Assembly: GCF_026624755.1 (NCBI RefSeq)
Contig: NZ_JAPMXC010000001.1
Coordinates: 62,001 to 126,000 of the forward strand
DNA length: 64,000 nt
Direction: 5' to 3'
DNA from: Robbsia betulipollinis
GTDB lineage: Bacteria > Pseudomonadota > Gammaproteobacteria > Burkholderiales > Burkholderiaceae
This document shows, piece by piece, positions 54,220 to 63,840 of this stretch. Position numbers and translations under genes: made by a program. The first letter of the stretch is position 1; each line of letters opens with the position of its first letter. A model generated the notes under the pieces. It ran no database searches and was not told the DNA's origin. It saw only the letters and a program-made list of their open reading frames with translations.

Positions 54220-55656
54220 ATGGCGACACCCCATGCAGTTGACGCACCGGTTCATGGCAGTCTGCACGACATCGCGCGAGCGGGCGACCTCGTGATGCTG
54301 GTCACGATGGCGGCATCCGCCGCCGCGGCGGTCGCGATCGGGCATTATTTTTTCGACGGCATGTTCGCCCTGCTGTGCAGTGCGGTGCTGTTGTCCCTTG
54401 GCGCCGCGGCCTTCGTTCTGGCTCGCGGGACGGTGCTGTCCCGCGGCGTGCTCGTCGTGGGCAATCTCGCCCTGATCATTCTGCACATCCAGCTCGGACA
54501 GGGCATGGTCGAGTTTCATTTCGGCATCTTCGTGTTTCTCGGCTTGTTGCTGGTCTACCGCGACTGGCGGGTGCTCGTGTTCGCGGCGGGCCTGATCGCC
54601 GTGCATCACGTCCTGTTCGACCGTTTGATGGCGCTGCACTTCGGTGTCTTTTGCACGCCGGCGGCGAATCTGCCGAAAATGCTGCTGCATGCCACCTATG
54701 TGGTGGTGCAGACGGGCATCGAAATTTTCCTGGCGCTGCGGCTGCGCGAATCCACGGTGGAGGCGGCGGAACTGTCCGCCATCGTGCGTGCCGTCGACCG
54801 CGGCGACCGGATCTGCCTGGACGTCGCACGACTGCCGGTGGGCGCGCCCAATGCGATCGTGCTGAAGGCCGCGCTGCTCAAGGTGGCGGCGGCGATCGGC
54901 GAGGTGAGCACGGCGGCGGCATCGATCGAGACGGCGTCGACGGACATCGCCAAGGGCAATTTCGACCTCAGCCAGCGCACCGAGGAGCAGGCGGCCAGCC
55001 TGCAGCAGACGGCCGCCTCGATGGAAGAGATCACGGGCACCGTCCGCAACACGGCGGAGACGGCGACGCGGGCCACCGAGCTGGCCGGCTCGGCGTCCGT
55101 CGCCGCGGAGAACGGCGGCACGGTGGTGGAACGGGTGGTGGTGACGATGGCCGATATCTCGGATTCATCGAGCAAGATCGCCGAGATCATGTCCGTGATC
55201 GATGGCATCGCCTTCCAGACCAACATCCTGGCGCTCAACGCGGCGGTGGAGGCGGCGCGCGCGGGCGAACAGGGCCGCGGCTTCGCCGTGGTCGCCAACG
55301 AAGTCCGGATGCTCGCCACCCGCTCGGCAAGCGCGTCGAAGGACATCCGGCGGTTGATCGACGATAGCGGCACGAAGGTGGCCCTCGGGCTGGCGCAGGC
55401 GAGCGCGGCGGGCAGCAGCATGGGCAGCATCGTCGCGCAGGCGCGCCGGGTCAGCCAGTTGATGGGAGAGATTGCCGATGCCACCGACCATCAGACCGCC
55501 GGCATCACGCAGGTCGGCGAGGCGGTCGCCCAGCTCGACATGGTGACCCAGCAGAATGCCGCGCTGGTGGACGAGAGCGCCGTGGCCGCGCAGAGTCTGA
55601 AGGAGCAGGCGGTCCGTCTGAACGCGGTGGTCAACCGCTTCGCGCTCGCGGCCTAG
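54220..55656 (+). CDS. Methyl-accepting chemotaxis protein with multi-helix membrane sensor
   Basis: Receptor of 478 residues whose N-terminal 165 residues form five or six membrane helices instead of a periplasmic domain. It includes '[21 protein letters not shown]' and '[17 protein letters not shown]', with many His inside the membrane part that could bind heme or metal. The signalling domain has the tip '[29 protein letters not shown]'. I chose ATG 54220, eight bases after AGAGG, instead of the upstream one at 54199. Orphan receptor; the class is common in Burkholderia and Pseudomonas but the stimulus is not known to me. Confidence 0.88.
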   Translation: MATPHAVDAPVHGSLHDIARAGDLVMLVTMAASAAAAVAIGHYFFDGMFALLCSAVLLSLGAAAFVLARGTVLSRGVLVVGNLALIILHIQLGQGMVEFHFGIFVFLGLLLVYRDWRVLVFAAGLIAVHHVLFDRLMALHFGVFCTPAANLPKMLLHATYVVVQTGIEIFLALRLRESTVEAAELSAIVRAVDRGDRICLDVARLPVGAPNAIVLKAALLKVAAAIGEVSTAAASIETASTDIAKGNFDLSQRTEEQAASLQQTAASMEEITGTVRNTAETATRATELAGSASVAAENGGTVVERVVVTMADISDSSSKIAEIMSVIDGIAFQTNILALNAAVEAARAGEQGRGFAVVANEVRMLATRSASASKDIRRLIDDSGTKVALGLAQASAAGSSMGSIVAQARRVSQLMGEIADATDHQTAGITQVGEAVAQLDMVTQQNAALVDESAVAAQSLKEQAVRLNAVVNRFALAA

Positions 55657-55788
55657 TTCGGCCGTGGGCGACCCTCCGCGCCGTGCCGAAAGGAATCGCG
55701 CGCAGAGGACTTCCTATCCCGGGCGCGCCATGCAGCGGCGCGACGGGATGTCGTAATTCGTTTTGTCAATCCAGAAATCGGGAATCGC

Positions 55789-57333
55789 ATGTTCGAGAAG
55801 ATCAAGGTTGCGTCCGCACTGCTCGCGGTGCTGGTTGTATTCTGCCTGTTCCAGGTGTTGACCGAAGGCCTGGGATTCTGGGCATTGTCGCGCACCAATG
55901 GCGACGTCCGCAATCTCGCCAATATCGCGCTCGCCCAGGTCGATGCCGTCAACGAAACCACGCAACACCTGATGGACACGCGTATCAATCTGGCGCGGGC
56001 CGGCACGCGCATGGTTCGCGGGGGCGCCGAGCCGCGCGAGATCGTCCAGCACGCGCGCGATCAGCTCGCGCTCGCCGATACGTCGTTCCGCACCTTCCTG
56101 GCCGCGCCGAAGACCGACGACGAAAATCGCGCGCGCGAGCGGGCACTGGCGGACAAATACACGGAACTGTCGAAGGCGCTGGGCGAGTTGGCGGGGTATC
56201 TGGACGGCAACAACATCCAGGCCTTTCTCGATCAACCGACGCAAGGATTTCAGGACCGGTATCTCGCCGAGCAACACAATTTCGTGACGTTCGGTGCGGC
56301 GGCCAGCCGCACCTCGCTCGATTCGATCGCAGGGCGCATGCGGCTTTTCCAGACCTTCGGCATCGGCATCCTGCTGGTGCTGGTGGCCGCCATCGTCGCC
56401 GTGCATGTTTCGCTGCGTCGCGGCGTCATCGCGCCGCTCGAGGAGGCCGGCCGGCACTTCGACGATATCGCCCGGGGACGCTTGGATCAGTCGATCGTGG
56501 CGCGCGGCAACAATGAGATAGGCCACCTGTTCGCGGGCCTGGCCGCGATGCAGACCAGCGTCGCGCGCACGGTGTCGACGGTGCGCGGCACGTCGGACTC
56601 GATCAATCTCGGCGCGGACGAGATCGCGACCGGCAATGCCGATCTCGCGGCGCGCACCGAGAGTCAGGCGGCATCGCTCCAGGAGACCGCGTCGAGCATG
56701 GCGGAGTTGACCACCGCGGTGCGTCGGAACGCGGAGCATGCCCGCGAGGCGAACCAACTGGCCGCGGCGGCCTTGAGCGCAACCTCGCACGGCGGCGAGG
56801 TGGTGGGCGCGGTGGTGGCGAAGATGCAGGGCATCGCCCGGAGTTCCGGAAAGATCGCGGAGATCATTTCGGTCATCGACGGCATCGCGTTTCAGACCAA
56901 TATCCTGGCCTTGAACGCCGCGGTGGAGGCGGCGCGCGCCGGCGAGCAGGGCCGCGGCTTCGCCGTGGTGGCCGGCGAAGTGCGGGGACTCGCGCAACGC
57001 AGCGCGCAATCGGCGCGGGAAATCAAGGCACTGATCGACGAGTCCGAGACGCAGGTGAGCGATGGCTCCGCCCTCGTCGAACGCGCGGGCGTGGCGATGC
57101 AGGAAGTATCGTCGTCGATTTCGCGTGTCACGCAGATGATGGCGGACATCAACGCTTCGTCGCAGGAACAGAGCCTGGGGATCGAGCAGGTCAACCAGGC
57201 GGTCTCGGGAATGGACCGGATGACGCAGCAAAACGCCGCCCTGGTCGAGGAAGCGTCGGCGGCGGCCTCTTCGCTGCACGAGCAGACGCGGCGCCTGACG
57301 GCCGCGGTGGCCGTATTTCAACTGAGCGCCTGA
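55789..57333 (+). CDS. Methyl-accepting chemotaxis protein with Tar-like periplasmic sensor
   Basis: Transmembrane receptor of 514 residues. One helix at the N-terminus ('[18 protein letters not shown]'), a four-helix sensor of about 150 residues, a second helix ('[19 protein letters not shown]'), HAMP ('[24 protein letters not shown]') and the signalling domain with tip '[37 protein letters not shown]'. No pentapeptide tether. It follows the previous receptor by 132 bases on the same strand, and the two may be transcribed together. Confidence 0.9.
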   Translation: MFEKIKVASALLAVLVVFCLFQVLTEGLGFWALSRTNGDVRNLANIALAQVDAVNETTQHLMDTRINLARAGTRMVRGGAEPREIVQHARDQLALADTSFRTFLAAPKTDDENRARERALADKYTELSKALGELAGYLDGNNIQAFLDQPTQGFQDRYLAEQHNFVTFGAAASRTSLDSIAGRMRLFQTFGIGILLVLVAAIVAVHVSLRRGVIAPLEEAGRHFDDIARGRLDQSIVARGNNEIGHLFAGLAAMQTSVARTVSTVRGTSDSINLGADEIATGNADLAARTESQAASLQETASSMAELTTAVRRNAEHAREANQLAAAALSATSHGGEVVGAVVAKMQGIARSSGKIAEIISVIDGIAFQTNILALNAAVEAARAGEQGRGFAVVAGEVRGLAQRSAQSAREIKALIDESETQVSDGSALVERAGVAMQEVSSSISRVTQMMADINASSQEQSLGIEQVNQAVSGMDRMTQQNAALVEEASAAASSLHEQTRRLTAAVAVFQLSA

Positions 57334-57367
57334 GCGCCTGAGCGTCCGAACCCGGCGCCATCGGCCT

Positions 57368-57399
57368 GGGGGGGGGGCGCGCCCGGGCGAAATGCCCGG
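57368..57399 (+). terminator. G-run and hairpin after the second receptor
   Basis: A run of ten G (57368-57377) followed by a six-base hairpin CCGGGC-GAAAT-GCCCGG (57383-57399). It lies between convergent genes, so it may end both. The homopolymer is worth checking for sequencing error but does not fall in a gene. Confidence 0.45.
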
Positions 57400-57437
57400 A
57401 CGAGCATCGCGTCGTGTATCGGTCGGTCGTGGATCGA

Positions 57438-58235
57438 CTACCTGCCTGCGGCGGGGCGCGCGAACAACCGTTTCACACGTCCTGCGATGCCGCGTGGCGG
57501 CGCGTCGGACTGCTCGAACACCACATTGAACAGGCGGCGGTATGCGCCTTCGGGACAGGTCAGCGTACGCACGCCGTGCCATGCGTCGGCGGTGTTCTTG
57601 AAAAGGAAGCTGCGGTTGTCGATGATGCCCACCGCTTCGCTTGCCGCGAAATCCTCGAAGTCCGGATTGCCCCGCGCTACCTGCTTGCCGCTCAGGATGT
57701 CGAACGCGCCGCCCCATTCCGGCCGCCAGTCGTCGTGCGTATTGAAATAAAAGATGTGGGTGCCGAGCTTGTCGCGCGCATCGTGGTGCGGCGACACTTC
57801 CGAGCCGGTGCGTCCCAGATGCCAGGCGAAACGGATCGCGGGCGCAGGGGCGTCCAGCGCCCGCGCGACGACGCCCGCGTAACCGTCCGGATCGCGCAGT
57901 TCGTCGATGAAGGCCTGCCAACTCGGCGGCAGGTCCGCATGCCCGATCGTACCTTCACCGTCGCGTTTTTCGAGCCCGTAGTCGCCCTTGCCCGCCCGGT
58001 GGTAGAGCGACGCTTCGTAGGCCAGGTAATAGCGGTCGTGCGGGCGTTGGCCGTCCGCCCGCGTCAGACCCACGTGATGCTGAAAGGCGGACAGCGGCGG
58101 GAAGTCGGCATAAAGCCGCGCGAAACCTTCCGGTGTCAGCAACCGGTCGAAATCCTGCCAGGGATAGGGCGCGCGATGCCCGAACCGCTGGGCATCGAAT
58201 TCGCGAAGCATCGCGGCGTTCAAAAAGGAAGTCAT
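57438..58235 (-). CDS. 2-oxoglutarate/Fe(II)-dependent oxygenase (2OG-FeII_Oxy type)
   Basis: Probable hydroxylase of about 265 residues. The iron-binding triad is visible: His and Asp in 'SPHHDARDKLGTHIFYFN' and a distal His in 'ADAWHGV'; Arg for 2-oxoglutarate is in 'YRRLFNVVFEQ'. Similar proteins hydroxylate proline on cell-surface or ribosomal proteins or small molecules; the substrate here is unknown. 'MTSFLNAAMLREFDAQRF' fits a natural start (58235); an in-frame ATG at 58295 would add 20 residues with no clear role. Convergent with the receptor gene. Confidence 0.78.
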   Translation of the reverse strand: MTSFLNAAMLREFDAQRFGHRAPYPWQDFDRLLTPEGFARLYADFPPLSAFQHHVGLTRADGQRPHDRYYLAYEASLYHRAGKGDYGLEKRDGEGTIGHADLPPSWQAFIDELRDPDGYAGVVARALDAPAPAIRFAWHLGRTGSEVSPHHDARDKLGTHIFYFNTHDDWRPEWGGAFDILSGKQVARGNPDFEDFAASEAVGIIDNRSFLFKNTADAWHGVRTLTCPEGAYRRLFNVVFEQSDAPPRGIAGRVKRLFARPAAGR

Positions 58236-58359
58236 GCTGCAGGCGTCCATCAGCGAGTACGGATGAACGCAGATTACCAGCTTTTGCCAATGCAAACATC
58301 TCGATATACAACGGCCGCAGGCTCGCGAAGACGAGCGCCTGTGGCCGCTTTCGACGCTT

Positions 58360-58788
58360 TTAGTTCTTCAGTGTCGCGGTCATGGTGATCTCGGCGTTCA
58401 GCAGCTTCGAGATCGGACAACCCGCCTTGGCCGCGGCCGCCGCTTCGTCGAATTTCTGCTGATCGGCGCCCGGGATCTCGACGACGACATCCAGGTGCGA
58501 AGACTTGACCGCGAAACCGTCGCCGTCCTTGTCGAGCGAGATCGTTGCCTTGGTATCGATCGACTTGGGCACCATGCCCGCGTTCCCCAGGATCATCGAC
58601 AGGGCCATCGAGAAGCAGCCCGCGTGCGCCGCACCGATCAATTCCTCCGGATTGGTACCCGGGCCGTCCTCGAAGCGGGCCTTGAAACCGTAGGGCGCGT
58701 TCTTCAGCACGCCGGTCTGCGTGGAGATCGAGCCGATGCCGTTCTTGACGTCGCCTTCCCAGTGAGCCGAAGCGGTTTTCTTGATCAT
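58360..58788 (-). CDS. osmC: OsmC-family hydroperoxide reductase
   Basis: Peroxiredoxin-like protein of about 142 residues of the OsmC branch, related to but distinct from the Ohr gene at 15.9 kb. Redox cysteines appear in 'AAHAGCFSMALS' and 'AAAKAGCPISKLLN'. Conserved opening 'KTASAHWEGDVKNGIGSISTQTG' is that of OsmC. I chose ATG 58788, preceded by AGGAAA; a longer start would begin in non-conserved sequence. It reduces organic peroxides in the cytoplasm. Confidence 0.92.
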   Translation of the reverse strand: MIKKTASAHWEGDVKNGIGSISTQTGVLKNAPYGFKARFEDGPGTNPEELIGAAHAGCFSMALSMILGNAGMVPKSIDTKATISLDKDGDGFAVKSSHLDVVVEIPGADQQKFDEAAAAAKAGCPISKLLNAEITMTATLKN

Positions 58789-58989
58789 GATCGTTTTCCT
58801 GAAAGTGATGAAGGCGCAAGCTTGCATGCGCCGTGTACGGCGGACGTGGGAGGCCGTGTACCGGCCAATTCGTCCACCGGCCTGCCTACCAGCTTATTAC
58901 GGTCCGGGAATTCGTGCAGGCCCGCGCCACCCAGCCGCGCAGGCGACCCGTTCGGGTAACATGGTGCCCCGCCACCCTGGAGGATCCCC

Positions 58990-59625
58990 ATGCGTTCGTC
59001 CGTCCATTCCCCCATGACCGATGGCCCGCGCCGCCGTGCGCCGGCCGTCGCGCGTAACCGCGATCCGATTCTCGCGGTACTGAAGCGCGTGCTGCCCGCC
59101 GCGGGCACCGTTCTCGAAATCGCCGGCGGCACGGGCGAGCACGCGGTGCATTTCGCGAGCGGGCTGCCCGGCGTGACCTGGCTGGCGAGCGATCCGGATG
59201 CGGCATCGCTGGCGTCGATCGCGGCATGGCGGCACACGGCCGGCTTGCCGAATCTGTTGCCGCCGATCGCGCTCGACGTCGAGGCGCCGCGCTGGGACGT
59301 ACCGGCGGGCTTGCGCGCGGTCGTGTGCATCAATATGATCCACATCGCCCCGTGGAGCGCGACGCAGGCCTTGTTCGCGGGCGCGGCGCGGCATCTGGAA
59401 GAAAAAGGCGTGCTGTTTCTGTATGGGCCCTACCGACGCGACGGCGCGCATACCGCGCCGAGCAACGCCGCGTTCGACCTGGACTTGCGCGGGCGCGACC
59501 CGCGCTGGGGAATCCGCGATCTGGAAGCCGTGCGGACGCTCGCGGCGGCCGCGGGTTTCGCGTTCGTCGAGGAGGTGCCGATGCCGGCGAACAACCTGAG
59601 CCTGGTGTTTCGCCGGCAGGGCTAG
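58990..59625 (+). CDS. DUF938 family SAM-dependent methyltransferase
   Basis: Predicted methyltransferase of 211 residues. DUF938 wording: 'RNRDPILAVLKRVLPAAGTVLEIAGGTGEHAVHFASGLPG', 'WLASDPDAASLASIAAW', 'VVCINMIHIAPWSATQALFAGAARHL', 'GPYRRDGAHTAPSNAAFD'. The 'LEIAGGTGEH' loop binds SAM. GGAGG stands six bases before ATG 58990. Widely kept in proteobacteria; the substrate is unknown. Confidence 0.88.
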   Translation: MRSSVHSPMTDGPRRRAPAVARNRDPILAVLKRVLPAAGTVLEIAGGTGEHAVHFASGLPGVTWLASDPDAASLASIAAWRHTAGLPNLLPPIALDVEAPRWDVPAGLRAVVCINMIHIAPWSATQALFAGAARHLEEKGVLFLYGPYRRDGAHTAPSNAAFDLDLRGRDPRWGIRDLEAVRTLAAAAGFAFVEEVPMPANNLSLVFRRQG

Positions 59626-59697
59626 TGCAACAGGGGGCAGCGGGGCAGCGGGTCCTCCCGCTGCGTGGCCCGCCCGGACGATGCGCCTACACGACGA

Positions 59698-60153
59698 TCA
59701 TGCGGTCTCCGCTTCGATCAATCGCGCGCCGTCGCCCCCGCCGATCTCGATCTTGCGCGGCTTCAGCGCTTCGGGCACCTCGCGCACCAGTTCGATCTGC
59801 AGGATGCCGTTGTCCAGCGCGGCCGAGACGACCTTTACATGGTCCGCCACGCGGAAACGGTGCTCGAAATCGCGCTCGGCGATGCCACGGTGCAGATAGG
59901 TGCGAGTGGTCTCCCGCTCCGTGCGGCGGCCGACGACCTTCAAGGTGTCGCGCTCGAATTCGATTTCCAGTTCCGAGCGCTGGAAGCCGGCGATCGCCAT
60001 GGTGATCCGGTATTGATTTTCGCCGACCAGTTCGACGTTGTACGGCGGATAGCTGGTTTGCGTGTCGCTGCGCATCGTGTCGTCCAGCAGGCGCGCGAGA
60101 TGATCGAAGCCGATGGCGGAACGGTACAGGGGGCTGAAGTCGAAATGACGCAT
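59698..60153 (-). CDS. Small heat-shock protein, Hsp20/alpha-crystallin family
   Basis: Chaperone of 151 residues that holds unfolding proteins in large oligomers. N-terminus 'MRHFDFSPLYRSAIGFDHLARLLDD' matches IbpA-type proteins. The crystallin domain shows 'YPPYNVELVGENQYRITMAIAGF', 'VVGRRTERE', 'YLHRGIAERDFEHRFRVAD' and 'LQIELVREVPEALKPRKIEI'. Start ATG 60153 seven bases after GAGGA. A heat-shock promoter of good quality stands about 70 bases upstream (next entry). Confidence 0.93.
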   Translation of the reverse strand: MRHFDFSPLYRSAIGFDHLARLLDDTMRSDTQTSYPPYNVELVGENQYRITMAIAGFQRSELEIEFERDTLKVVGRRTERETTRTYLHRGIAERDFEHRFRVADHVKVVSAALDNGILQIELVREVPEALKPRKIEIGGGDGARLIEAETA

Positions 60154-60219
60154 GATCGTATCCTCTATGAAAAAAGCGATAAGGGTGGGCAGGCCTCCGT
60201 GGAGCACCTGCTGATTCCC

Positions 60220-60247
60220 ATATAGGTGTGCCATGGCGCATTTCAAG
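60220..60247 (-). promoter_or_regulatory. Sigma-32 (heat-shock) promoter of the Hsp20 gene
   Basis: On the minus strand: CTTGAAA (perfect match to the sigma-32 -35 consensus), 14 bases, then CCTATAT (consensus CCCATNT, one mismatch). Spacing is within the accepted 11-16 bases and the gene it faces is a heat-shock protein, so the assignment is strong. Confidence 0.85.
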
Positions 60248-60870
60248 GGGTGATCGATCGACTGTTTTCGGCGCCGACGCCCCCGCACCACATGGCGCCG
60301 CGTGGCGACCCGCGTCGAGGTAGACGATTCGCGATGCGGCGACCTGCGGCGGCAACGGCAACGATTCCCACATCCCGATGATCGTGTTGCGATCGTTGCA
60401 TACACCGTCATGGCGGCGCCCATCGTCAAGGTGTACTCATCGAGCCTGCGCTGGTGCCGCCGCGAGTTCGCCGAGAGGCCGCGACGATGGGCCGGGAAGG
60501 ACACGGTCGTCGTTCGCAGGACCACCGCGACGTGCGGTTCGCTTCCCGTGGCGTGACGAAGGAGGACGGGGAGGAGGACGTGCGGCGCGGCATCGTAAGG
60601 GCAAGAATCGGCCCACGGGATGCAATAACGTATCAATTATGAAACGGGAGTTGCGAGAAACCGCGTGGCCTCGATTGAGGCATCAATGAGACACCGGCGC
60701 CCCGGTGTGGCAGCCCGACGTCTTGCCTGCAAAATCTCTCCCGATTTGACGTAGACTTCGGGATATGAATGATTCCGTTTTTTCTTATTCCCCTATCCCC
60801 ATGTCTATCGTCCGTCAATTTCTGCCTCATTTCCCTCCCGTCCGGCACGGCAGTGGCACGGACGCTTGAT
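60248..60870. other. Intergenic region between hsp20 and rpfR, with hairpins
   Basis: More than 600 bases with no protein-like frame. A perfect hairpin ACACCGG-CGCC-CCGGTGT lies at 60691-60708, 163 bases before rpfR, preceded by a smaller one (GCCTC-GATT-GAGGC, around 60669). They could belong to the rpfR leader or end a short transcript. The A/T-rich stretch 60770-60800 is just after them. No small gene recognised. Confidence 0.45.
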
Positions 60871-62865
60871 ATGAACGAGGAACTGGATATCGATCTGCTC
60901 GAGACGTACTTTGGCACCGCGAGTCCGTATTGGCGGCTGCCGTACGACAGCAACGCACTCGAGCTCGCCGCGGTGCGGGGCCCGGCGCGGCTGAGTTGCG
61001 GATTGACGCCGGCGCAGGCGGCGATCATTCGTGCTTTCAACGGCGTGACGGCCCACGCGGTGCTCGACGTCGATCTGTTTGGCGACCGGCTCAAGCTGCA
61101 CCTGGTGGGCAAGAAGATGAACGCCGGCGAGTGGGCCGGTACCGCGTCGTCGTATCACGACACCAGCGCGGTCGCCCGCGATCTCATGAATGGGCTGTCG
61201 TTCGCCGAACAGATCGTGTCCGAGGTCAACTCGCTGGTGGCGGTGATCGATCGTAATGGCCTGATCCAGCGCTTCAACCGCAAATGCGAGGAGTTCAGCG
61301 GACTGAAGGAAGAAGATGTGATCGGCAAGAGTGGCTTCGAGCTGTTCATGTCCTCCGACCAAGCGAGTGCGTCGAGCGGCAATATCCAGGATTTCTTCGA
61401 GACCGGCCAGTCGTACGAGGCCGAGCGTTATCTGAATACCGTGCAGGGGCGGCGGCTGTTTCTATTCCGCAACAAATTTGTGCGTAGCGGCAGCGGCGTC
61501 GACCAGCAATTCCTGATCTGTTCGGGCACGGACATTACCGAGGAACGCAACGCGCAATTGCGTTTGCGTGAACTGGCGAATACCGATAGTCTCACCGGTT
61601 TGCTCAACCGCAATGCGCTGCACGAGAAAGTCACGCAGGCGCTGGCCGCGGCGGGCGACTCGAAGCTCGGCATTCTGTTTCTCGACCTCGATAATTTCAA
61701 GAAGGTCAACGACCATTACGGGCACGTATTGGGCGACCGCCTGCTGCAGGACGTGGCCTTCGCGATCAAGGGCTGCCTGGCGGCCGACGATACGCTCGCG
61801 CGGTTGGGGGGCGACGAGTTCATCGTGCTGCTGGGCGCGGCAAGCACCGGGCGGGTCGACGACATCGCGCAGCGGATCCTCGAGCGCCTGCGCGAGCCCT
61901 TCGCGCTAGGTCTGATGATGGTATTCACGGGCTGCTCGATTGGCATCGCCGTCTACCCGGAGCACGGCAACGACGTCGAAACGCTGATCCGCAACGCCGA
62001 TACGGCGATGTACGCGGCGAAGGATGCCGGCAAGAAGGTGTACCGGATCTTCGCGCAGGACATGAACGACAAGGTATCGAACTACGTCTGGCTCGATACG
62101 AACCTTCGAAAGGCCCTGGAGGAGAATCAACTAGAGTTGCATTACCAGCCGTTGATCTCGCAGGCCACGGGTCAGATCCGTTCGCTGGAAGCGCTGCTAC
62201 GCTGGAATTCTCCCGAACGCGGGCGTATCCCGCCACTTGATTTCATCGGTTTCGCGGAAGAGTCGGGCTTGATCGGCGCGCTTGGTCAATGGGTGATGCG
62301 CGCGGCGGCGACGCAGGCCGTCAAGATGAAGGGGCAGGGGCTCGACCTGCGAATTTCGGTCAATGTCTCGGTACGCCAGTTATGCGATACCGATGTCGTG
62401 CAGCACTTCGCCGACGCCATGGCGTCGGCTGGGATGGACGATTGCATGCTTGACGTGGAGTTGACCGAGAGCTGCTTCATCGAGGACGAAACAACGGCGA
62501 TCGCCGTGATCAAGCAATTCCGGGCGCTGGGCGCTCAGATCTACCTCGACGATTTTGGCACAGGCTACTCCAGCCTGTCGCAGCTCACGCGCATTCCACT
62601 TGACGCGATCAAGCTTGATCGCAGTTTCATCACGTCGATCGATACCAATGTCAAGGCGCAGGCCCTGGTGCGCTCGATGGTAGTGGTTGCGGGGGAATTC
62701 GGCTTCGCGGTGGTCGCCGAGGGTGTGGAAACGCAAGCGGAAGCCACGTTCCTGAAGGCGGTCGACGTCGGATACCTGCAGGGCTATCTGTATAGTCCCC
62801 CCATGCCGGCGGACGCGGTGGTGGCATGGGTTGGCCAGCACGGCAAGCTCAGGTTGATCGCCTGA
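60871..62865 (+). CDS. rpfR: RpfR: BDSF receptor with PAS, GGDEF and EAL domains
   Basis: Cytoplasmic receptor of 664 residues. On binding the signal BDSF (cis-2-dodecenoic acid) its phosphodiesterase activity rises and c-di-GMP falls. Order: N-terminal RpfF-interaction region (1-110, 'LETYFGTASPYWRLPYDSNALELAAVRGP'), PAS (about 115-225), GGDEF with intact signature ('LARLGGDEFIVLL', residues 313-317) and EAL with intact motif ('SLEALLRW', Glu440; 'LDVELTES', 'IYLDDFGTGYSSL', 'AIKLDRSFI', 'VVAEGVETQ', 'QGYLYSPP'). ATG 60871 ('MNEELDID') chosen because the upstream extension is hydrophobic and not family-like. It is convergent with rpfF, as in Burkholderia cenocepacia. Confidence 0.93.
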   Translation: MNEELDIDLLETYFGTASPYWRLPYDSNALELAAVRGPARLSCGLTPAQAAIIRAFNGVTAHAVLDVDLFGDRLKLHLVGKKMNAGEWAGTASSYHDTSAVARDLMNGLSFAEQIVSEVNSLVAVIDRNGLIQRFNRKCEEFSGLKEEDVIGKSGFELFMSSDQASASSGNIQDFFETGQSYEAERYLNTVQGRRLFLFRNKFVRSGSGVDQQFLICSGTDITEERNAQLRLRELANTDSLTGLLNRNALHEKVTQALAAAGDSKLGILFLDLDNFKKVNDHYGHVLGDRLLQDVAFAIKGCLAADDTLARLGGDEFIVLLGAASTGRVDDIAQRILERLREPFALGLMMVFTGCSIGIAVYPEHGNDVETLIRNADTAMYAAKDAGKKVYRIFAQDMNDKVSNYVWLDTNLRKALEENQLELHYQPLISQATGQIRSLEALLRWNSPERGRIPPLDFIGFAEESGLIGALGQWVMRAAATQAVKMKGQGLDLRISVNVSVRQLCDTDVVQHFADAMASAGMDDCMLDVELTESCFIEDETTAIAVIKQFRALGAQIYLDDFGTGYSSLSQLTRIPLDAIKLDRSFITSIDTNVKAQALVRSMVVVAGEFGFAVVAEGVETQAEATFLKAVDVGYLQGYLYSPPMPADAVVAWVGQHGKLRLIA

Positions 62866-62870
62866 GAGAC

Positions 62871-62910
62871 CGGGCGGCGGCGCGCGGCGTGCCGCTGCGG
62901 TTGCCGCCCG
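62871..62910. terminator. Bidirectional hairpin between rpfR and rpfF
   Basis: Perfect eight-base inverted repeat CGGGCGGC / GCCGCCCG with a 24-base GC-rich loop, sitting between the convergent stop codons of rpfR and rpfF. Likely to end both transcripts. Confidence 0.6.
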
Positions 62911-62961
62911 ATTCACTGTTCCGCTCGCCGCGCCCGACGGATCGCGCAATTGTGCCGCCGC

Positions 62962-63840
62962 TCAACGCAGGGTGCTCGTCAGCTTCGAGACCCGGCGGTT
63001 CTGCAGGACGACCAACCGCTCCATGAAGGCCAGATCCTTTTCCTCGATCCGGAATGCGGCGTCGACCCAGTCCTCGGTGATATCCATCAATTCGGCGCGC
63101 GACAGCGGCAGCACGCGCTGGCGCGCGCGCAACATCGCCCGGATGCCGTTGAGCTTGGGACGCATCGTGTCGATGAAGGTACGCGTGGCGAGGGTGGCAT
63201 CGCCCGGTTCGAAGGTCTGGTCGACCAGACCCTTGTCGCAGAACCACTCTCCCGTATGCGTCTCACCGGTGCTGATCAGTTCCTCGGCAAGTCGCATGTG
63301 CGCCTTGCGCGCGACCAGCGAGTAACCGCCCATGCCCGGGAAGAGATTAAAGGCGATCTCGGGAAACCCCATGCGCACGTCCTGCTGCGACAACACGAAA
63401 TGATGCGCCAGGGCGGCTTCGAAACCGCCACCCAGCGCGCTGCCTTCGAGCATGGCGATGGTAATCGCACCCGTACCGAACCCGGTATAGACCGCATACA
63501 CGGCATCGACGCACGCGCGGGCATAGGCCAGCAGCGCCTGCCGCTGGTTGTTGCGGATCGCGTCGACGAAGAAGTTGAGATCGCCACCCGTATTGAAGAT
63601 TTCCGGCACCGACGACCCATTCACCCAGAAATCGATTTGCACGTCGGAATTCCGAGCCACGTGGGCAATGCGCATGATGTCGTCTACCAACGCCTGCGTG
63701 AAACAGGGACGAGGACGGGAATGCAGCATCATCCACATCGTCTTACGGGATTTCTCGTAATACGCCGTCAGTTGCGTGAGTTCGCCGGCTTCGACGAATG
63801 GGCGGCAGTCGGGATGATTTTGGAAGTCGGTGGCGTTCAT
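62962..63840 (-). CDS. rpfF: RpfF: BDSF (diffusible signal factor) synthase, crotonase family
   Basis: Enzyme of 292 residues that converts a 3-hydroxyacyl-ACP to the cis-2 unsaturated acid and frees it as the signal. With ATG 63840 ('MNATDFQNHPDCRPF') the two catalytic glutamates fall exactly at Glu141 ('GSALGGGFEAAL') and Glu161 ('MGFPEIAF'), the numbering known for Xanthomonas RpfF, which supports the start. Other marks: 'VYTGFGTGAITIAMLEG' and 'LFPGMGGYSLVARK'. A longer ATG at 63927 would add a tail with no homology. Its neighbour rpfR is the receptor, so this is a complete quorum-sensing pair. Confidence 0.93.
   Translation of the reverse strand: MNATDFQNHPDCRPFVEAGELTQLTAYYEKSRKTMWMMLHSRPRPCFTQALVDDIMRIAHVARNSDVQIDFWVNGSSVPEIFNTGGDLNFFVDAIRNNQRQALLAYARACVDAVYAVYTGFGTGAITIAMLEGSALGGGFEAALAHHFVLSQQDVRMGFPEIAFNLFPGMGGYSLVARKAHMRLAEELISTGETHTGEWFCDKGLVDQTFEPGDATLATRTFIDTMRPKLNGIRAMLRARQRVLPLSRAELMDITEDWVDAAFRIEEKDLAFMERLVVLQNRRVSKLTSTLR

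Noticed and set aside
60302-60689. Small plus-strand genes in the hsp20-rpfR gap
   Set aside because: Arg-rich composition, no Shine-Dalgarno, no recognisable family; consistent with random open frames at high GC.
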